Part shown: positions 51,328 through 54,000 of the stretch, one piece after another
Layout of the letters: each line of letters starts with the position of its first letter
Position numbering within the stretch: the first letter of the stretch is position 1
Assembly (NCBI GenBank): GCA_947632385.1
Contig: CANRPD010000011.1
Coordinates: 1 to 54,000 of the forward strand
Direction of reading: 5' to 3'
Source of the DNA: an uncultured Clostridia bacterium
GTDB lineage: Bacteria > Bacillota > Clostridia > Oscillospirales > Acutalibacteraceae
DNA length: 54,000 bases
Program-made: the position numbers and the translations under genes
Notes under the pieces: model-generated
What the model was told of the DNA's origin: nothing
Database searches by the model: none
What the model saw: only the letters and a program-made list of their open reading frames with translations

Positions 51328-51744
51328 TTATCCTACTTTTTCTCCCTTATATTCCAAGAAGGCACGCAGGATCTCCCGGTCATTTTCGTAAGTAACCGTC
51401 TGCAGTGCATCCTGTGGGGTCTTCCACTGGACCTCCAAAACCTCTTCCGGCTGGGCCTTTGCATCGTCAGACTTGGCCTTGGCGGCAAAATAGACCACAT
51501 CTTTGAGGACATTTGCTTTTGGAGAATAGGTCACACAGTGACGAAAATCCGTCTTCAGTTTGACCTTCAATCCGGTTTCCTCCCGGATCTCACGAAGGGC
51601 TGTCTCCTCTTCTGTCTCACCCTTTTCCACATGGCCTTTCGGAAAAGCCCAATGTCCACCGTTTTTGTGGCGGATCAGAAGGATCTCCCGTTCTCCCTTT
51701 TTCCCTCGGTACACAACTGCGCCACAGGATTTTTCTTTTTTCAT
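51328..51744 (-). CDS. Nudix hydrolase
   Basis: A 138-residue MutT-like protein with a complete Nudix box, GHVEKGETEEETALREIREETG, split here as GHVEKGE at 34-40 and REIREETG at 48-55 in the order expected. The N-terminus KSCGAVVYR and YFAAKAK indicate similarity to diadenosine or nucleoside polyphosphate hydrolases. The ATG at 51744 follows AAAGGA. A terminator stands just upstream, and I see no promoter, so expression may come from read-through of the glk-galM transcript. Confidence 0.9.
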   Translation of the reverse strand: MKKEKSCGAVVYRGKKGEREILLIRHKNGGHWAFPKGHVEKGETEEETALREIREETGLKVKLKTDFRHCVTYSPKANVLKDVVYFAAKAKSDDAKAQPEEVLEVQWKTPQDALQTVTYENDREILRAFLEYKGEKVG

Positions 51745-51767
51745 ATGTTCATTCCTTTCAATGTAAC

Positions 51768-51806
51768 CCAAAAACCTGTGAGAGGCCAGGGGTCTCCCGG
51801 CCTCTC
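51768..51806 (-). terminator. Terminator after galM
   Basis: GAGAGGCC and GGCCTCTC (51780-51787 and 51799-51806) form an 8-bp stem with an 11-base loop, followed after 5 bases by TTTTT on the minus strand. Confidence 0.7.
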
Positions 51807-51820
51807 GTTCATACGAAAAA

Positions 51821-52864
51821 CTATCGGACTGAAAACCGATACTCTGTCCTGGAGGAAAATGCTTTTCCAGGCTTGACAGTGGTAAAGGGAAATTCAGGAT
51901 GGTGAACAGAATCGGGGTAAAACTGCGTCTCCAGACAGAATGCTGTGTGCGGGCGCATGGGCTGGCCGTCTTTCCCGATCAGCCCAGCCACGGAATTAAA
52001 CGTGTACAGCTGAACGCCGGGCATATCCGACCAAACCGCCATTTCTCGACCGCTTTCCGGCTCCCATGCACGGGCAATCTCTCGGAATCCATCTCCCGTA
52101 ACACAGAAGTTGTGATCGAACCCGCCACAAAGCTGGATCAGATGGTCATCGGAGAACATGTCCGCCCCCAGTGCTTTTGCTTGCGTAAAATCCAGCGGTG
52201 TTCCGTGCACCGGCAACAGCTTCCCGGTGGGGATCAAATCATCTGTGACTTCTGTCACCTGATCTGCATGTATGACCAACTCCGTGTCCATTACATCTCT
52301 GCCGTAGTTTCCCGACAAATTAAAGAACGAATGATTCGTAGGGTTGAAAACAGTCTCCCGGTCAGTTTGAGCGGAATAGTCGATCCGTAAGGTGTTCTCT
52401 TCCGTGAGAGAATACTTCACCTGAATCTGCAGCTCTCCGGGATAGCCTTCTTCCCCATCCAGACTGGTATAGGAAAAGGTGACGCTGGGCTCATTTCCGT
52501 CCTGGACCCTTGCCGAGAAAAGCACCGAGTGAAATCCCCCTGGTCCGCCATGCAGGGTGTTGTTCCCATCATTTGGTGCCAAGTTATACGTTTCCCCATT
52601 TAAGGAAAAACGTGCCGAGCCGATGCGGTTCGCATACCGGCCGACAAAGGCCCCCTGATAATTGGCGCCCAGATATTCGCCCAGCGTACGATGTCCAAGC
52701 ACGACGTCCCCGCTAACGCCCGCACGATCCGGAACGAGCAAACGAAGGATCCGACATCCGTAATCGGTGAGCTCAGCGTGCATCCCACGGTCATTCTCAA
52801 GAACGAACTTGGATGCTTGCCGGCCGTCGGGAAGGCGATCCAGAGGGCATACGGTCATCGCCAT
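51821..52864 (-). CDS. galM: Galactose mutarotase (aldose 1-epimerase)
   Basis: Interconverts alpha and beta anomers of galactose or glucose. The 347-residue protein has the NHSFFNLSG segment with the catalytic histidine, DHNFC, and LETQFYPDSVHHPEFP with the catalytic glutamate. The ATG at 52864 follows AAGGA at 8 bases, 4 bases after glk, so the pair is probably one transcript for sugar use. Confidence 0.94.
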   Translation of the reverse strand: MAMTVCPLDRLPDGRQASKFVLENDRGMHAELTDYGCRILRLLVPDRAGVSGDVVLGHRTLGEYLGANYQGAFVGRYANRIGSARFSLNGETYNLAPNDGNNTLHGGPGGFHSVLFSARVQDGNEPSVTFSYTSLDGEEGYPGELQIQVKYSLTEENTLRIDYSAQTDRETVFNPTNHSFFNLSGNYGRDVMDTELVIHADQVTEVTDDLIPTGKLLPVHGTPLDFTQAKALGADMFSDDHLIQLCGGFDHNFCVTGDGFREIARAWEPESGREMAVWSDMPGVQLYTFNSVAGLIGKDGQPMRPHTAFCLETQFYPDSVHHPEFPFTTVKPGKAFSSRTEYRFSVR

Positions 52865-52868
52865 ACGA

Positions 52869-53825
52869 TCAGTCCTTCTTTCCCAGCAGGGCCGCGCCGA
52901 TGATGCCCGCGTCGTTTCCAAGCTCCGCACGGCAGATGACGGTCTTCTTCTCGGAATTCATCGCATACTGATGGCTGGCAACGAACTCGCGCACGGGAGC
53001 CAGAAGCGTCTCGCGCTCGTTGGAAATGCCACCGCCAATGCACAAAATGTCCGGCTGGAAGATATTGACCATGTCCACGATGCCCTCGCTGAGATAATGG
53101 ATATACTCATCAACGATCTCCTTGCCGATCGGGTCTCCCTGCCGCATGGCGTCAAACGCGGTGCGACCGTTGACTTTATCCATATCGCCTTCTACAATCG
53201 TCCACAAGGGAGAGTCCTTGGGCGCATCTACCATATGTTCCTTCGTCGTCCGGATGAGGCCGGTCGCGGATGCATATGTTTCCCAACAGCCCTTCCGTCC
53301 ACAGGTGCATTGACGGCCATCGACCACGATCACGGTGTGGCCCAGCTCTCCGCCGGAGTAATTGCTGCCGGCATAGATCTCATGATTGATAATGATGCCG
53401 CCACCGACGCCAGTGCCCAACGTAATGGCAATGGCATTTTTGGCACCCTTCAAGGCGCCAGCCATATACTCCCCATAGGCTGCGGCGTTGGCGTCGTTTT
53501 CGATCAAAACAGTCTTGCCCTCCAACCGGTCAGAAAGCATCTGGACCATCGGGGTGTACCGGAACGGCAGGTTGTTGGCAAACTCAATGATGCCGGTAGA
53601 GCGATTGACGGCACCCGGAGAGCCTACACCGATCCACGGCACATCATCCAAAGTCAAATCGGCTTTCTCCAGAGCTTCCCGGGCAGTCTGTGCCATGGCG
53701 TCGATCACCTGTTCCGCCGTTTCCGTTTGCGTAGGGCGGGAAACCTTGGTGATGATCTTATTGTTCTCATCCACAATACCTACGGCAATGTTGGTGCCGC
53801 CTAGATCGATTCCAAGATAATTCAT
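52869..53825 (-). CDS. glk: ROK family glucokinase
   Basis: Phosphorylates glucose with ATP. The 318-residue protein begins YLGIDLGGTNIAVG (ATP-binding), contains the ROK zinc motif CTCGRKGCWE and the sugar-binding ENDANAAA and GTGVGGGII segments. No N-terminal helix-turn-helix is present, so it is an enzyme rather than a repressor. The ATG follows AAAGGAG. It heads the glk-galM pair. Confidence 0.95.
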   Translation of the reverse strand: MNYLGIDLGGTNIAVGIVDENNKIITKVSRPTQTETAEQVIDAMAQTAREALEKADLTLDDVPWIGVGSPGAVNRSTGIIEFANNLPFRYTPMVQMLSDRLEGKTVLIENDANAAAYGEYMAGALKGAKNAIAITLGTGVGGGIIINHEIYAGSNYSGGELGHTVIVVDGRQCTCGRKGCWETYASATGLIRTTKEHMVDAPKDSPLWTIVEGDMDKVNGRTAFDAMRQGDPIGKEIVDEYIHYLSEGIVDMVNIFQPDILCIGGGISNERETLLAPVREFVASHQYAMNSEKKTVICRAELGNDAGIIGAALLGKKD

Positions 53826-53877
53826 TTTGACTCTCCTTTGGACATAAGATTTTGAGGCTTGCCCTCTATGCCCTTAT

Positions 53878-53907
53878 AGTATACTACACTTGATATGAAA
53901 AAGTAAA
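53878..53907 (-). promoter_or_regulatory. Sigma-A promoter of glk
   Basis: TTTACT (53902-53907), 18 bases, TATACT (53878-53883) on the minus strand, about 53 bases before the glk start. The remaining bases to the window end show no feature I can support. Confidence 0.6.
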
Positions 53908-54000
53908 TGACTGGGCGCAAATTTTATGAATTTTTTCTTTTCCGAACCTGTAGGTTTGTCAATGATATTGGACAGTGGAAGGGAAAGGATTAGAGAAGAA

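Noticed and set aside
1-54000. CRISPR arrays, insertion sequences, prophage or defence genes
   Set aside because: No repeat-spacer pattern, transposase or phage-type gene was seen anywhere in the window.

Overview
The window looks like the chromosome of an endospore-forming Clostridia bacterium, most likely of the Oscillospiraceae/Ruminococcaceae type. The reasons are the complete spoIIIA operon, spoIVA next to a sipL-type SPOCS/LysM gene, a Firmicutes-type gene order (prpC-prkC-rsgA-thiN-spoVM, scpA-scpB-dacB-rluB, xseA-xseB-ispA), moderate GC content and strong AGGAGG-type ribosome binding sites. The genus is an inference. Apart from rpmB, every gene I support lies on the minus strand, so transcription runs from high to low coordinates. 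I saw no insertion sequence, prophage, CRISPR array or obvious defence system.

Layout from high to low coordinates: glk-galM sugar entry genes and a Nudix hydrolase (51.3-53.8 kb); the eight-gene spoIIIAA-AH operon behind a sigma-E-like promoter (46.5-51.2 kb); nusB with its own promoter, then xseA-xseB-ispA-pseudouridine synthase-phospholipase C-like gene (41.75-46.3 kb); rpmB on the plus strand, divergent from a site-2 protease-scpA-scpB-DUF2953-ytfJ-dacB-rluB-acetyltransferase block (35.9-41.3 kb); a tightly packed run of about 13 kb from yicC to spoVM (22.7-35.7 kb) covering remA, gmk, rpoZ, priA, def, fmt, rsmB, rlmN, the prpC/prkC phosphatase-kinase pair, rsgA and thiN; a small AT-richer tetR-SDR pair (21.1-22.4 kb); the spore-coat module sipL-spoIVA-small membrane protein-M50 protease followed by a radical SAM protein and a DUF2344 protein (14.4-20.9 kb); rplS-lepB-rbgA-rnhB-yraN-phosphoesterase (10.6-14.2 kb); the proteostasis run tig-clpP-clpX-lon followed by engB-lysA-methyltransferase-hslO (0.9-10.4 kb); and five tRNA genes (Val, Asp, Phe, then Gly, Cys) in two transcription units.

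The main biological theme beyond housekeeping is sporulation. SpoVM (an unusually small gene of 32 codons), SpoIVA and SipL, which together found the basal layer of the spore coat, are encoded within about 5 kb. The SpoIIIA channel, DacB and YtfJ are also present. I see no wholly novel system. The most notable points are the SpoVM gene with a conserved-looking 57-residue partner, the sipL-spoIVA-membrane protein-protease operon, and two unusually long out-of-frame gene overlaps (spoIIIAA/spoIIIAB and rluB/acetyltransferase). All promoter, terminator and leader calls were read by eye.
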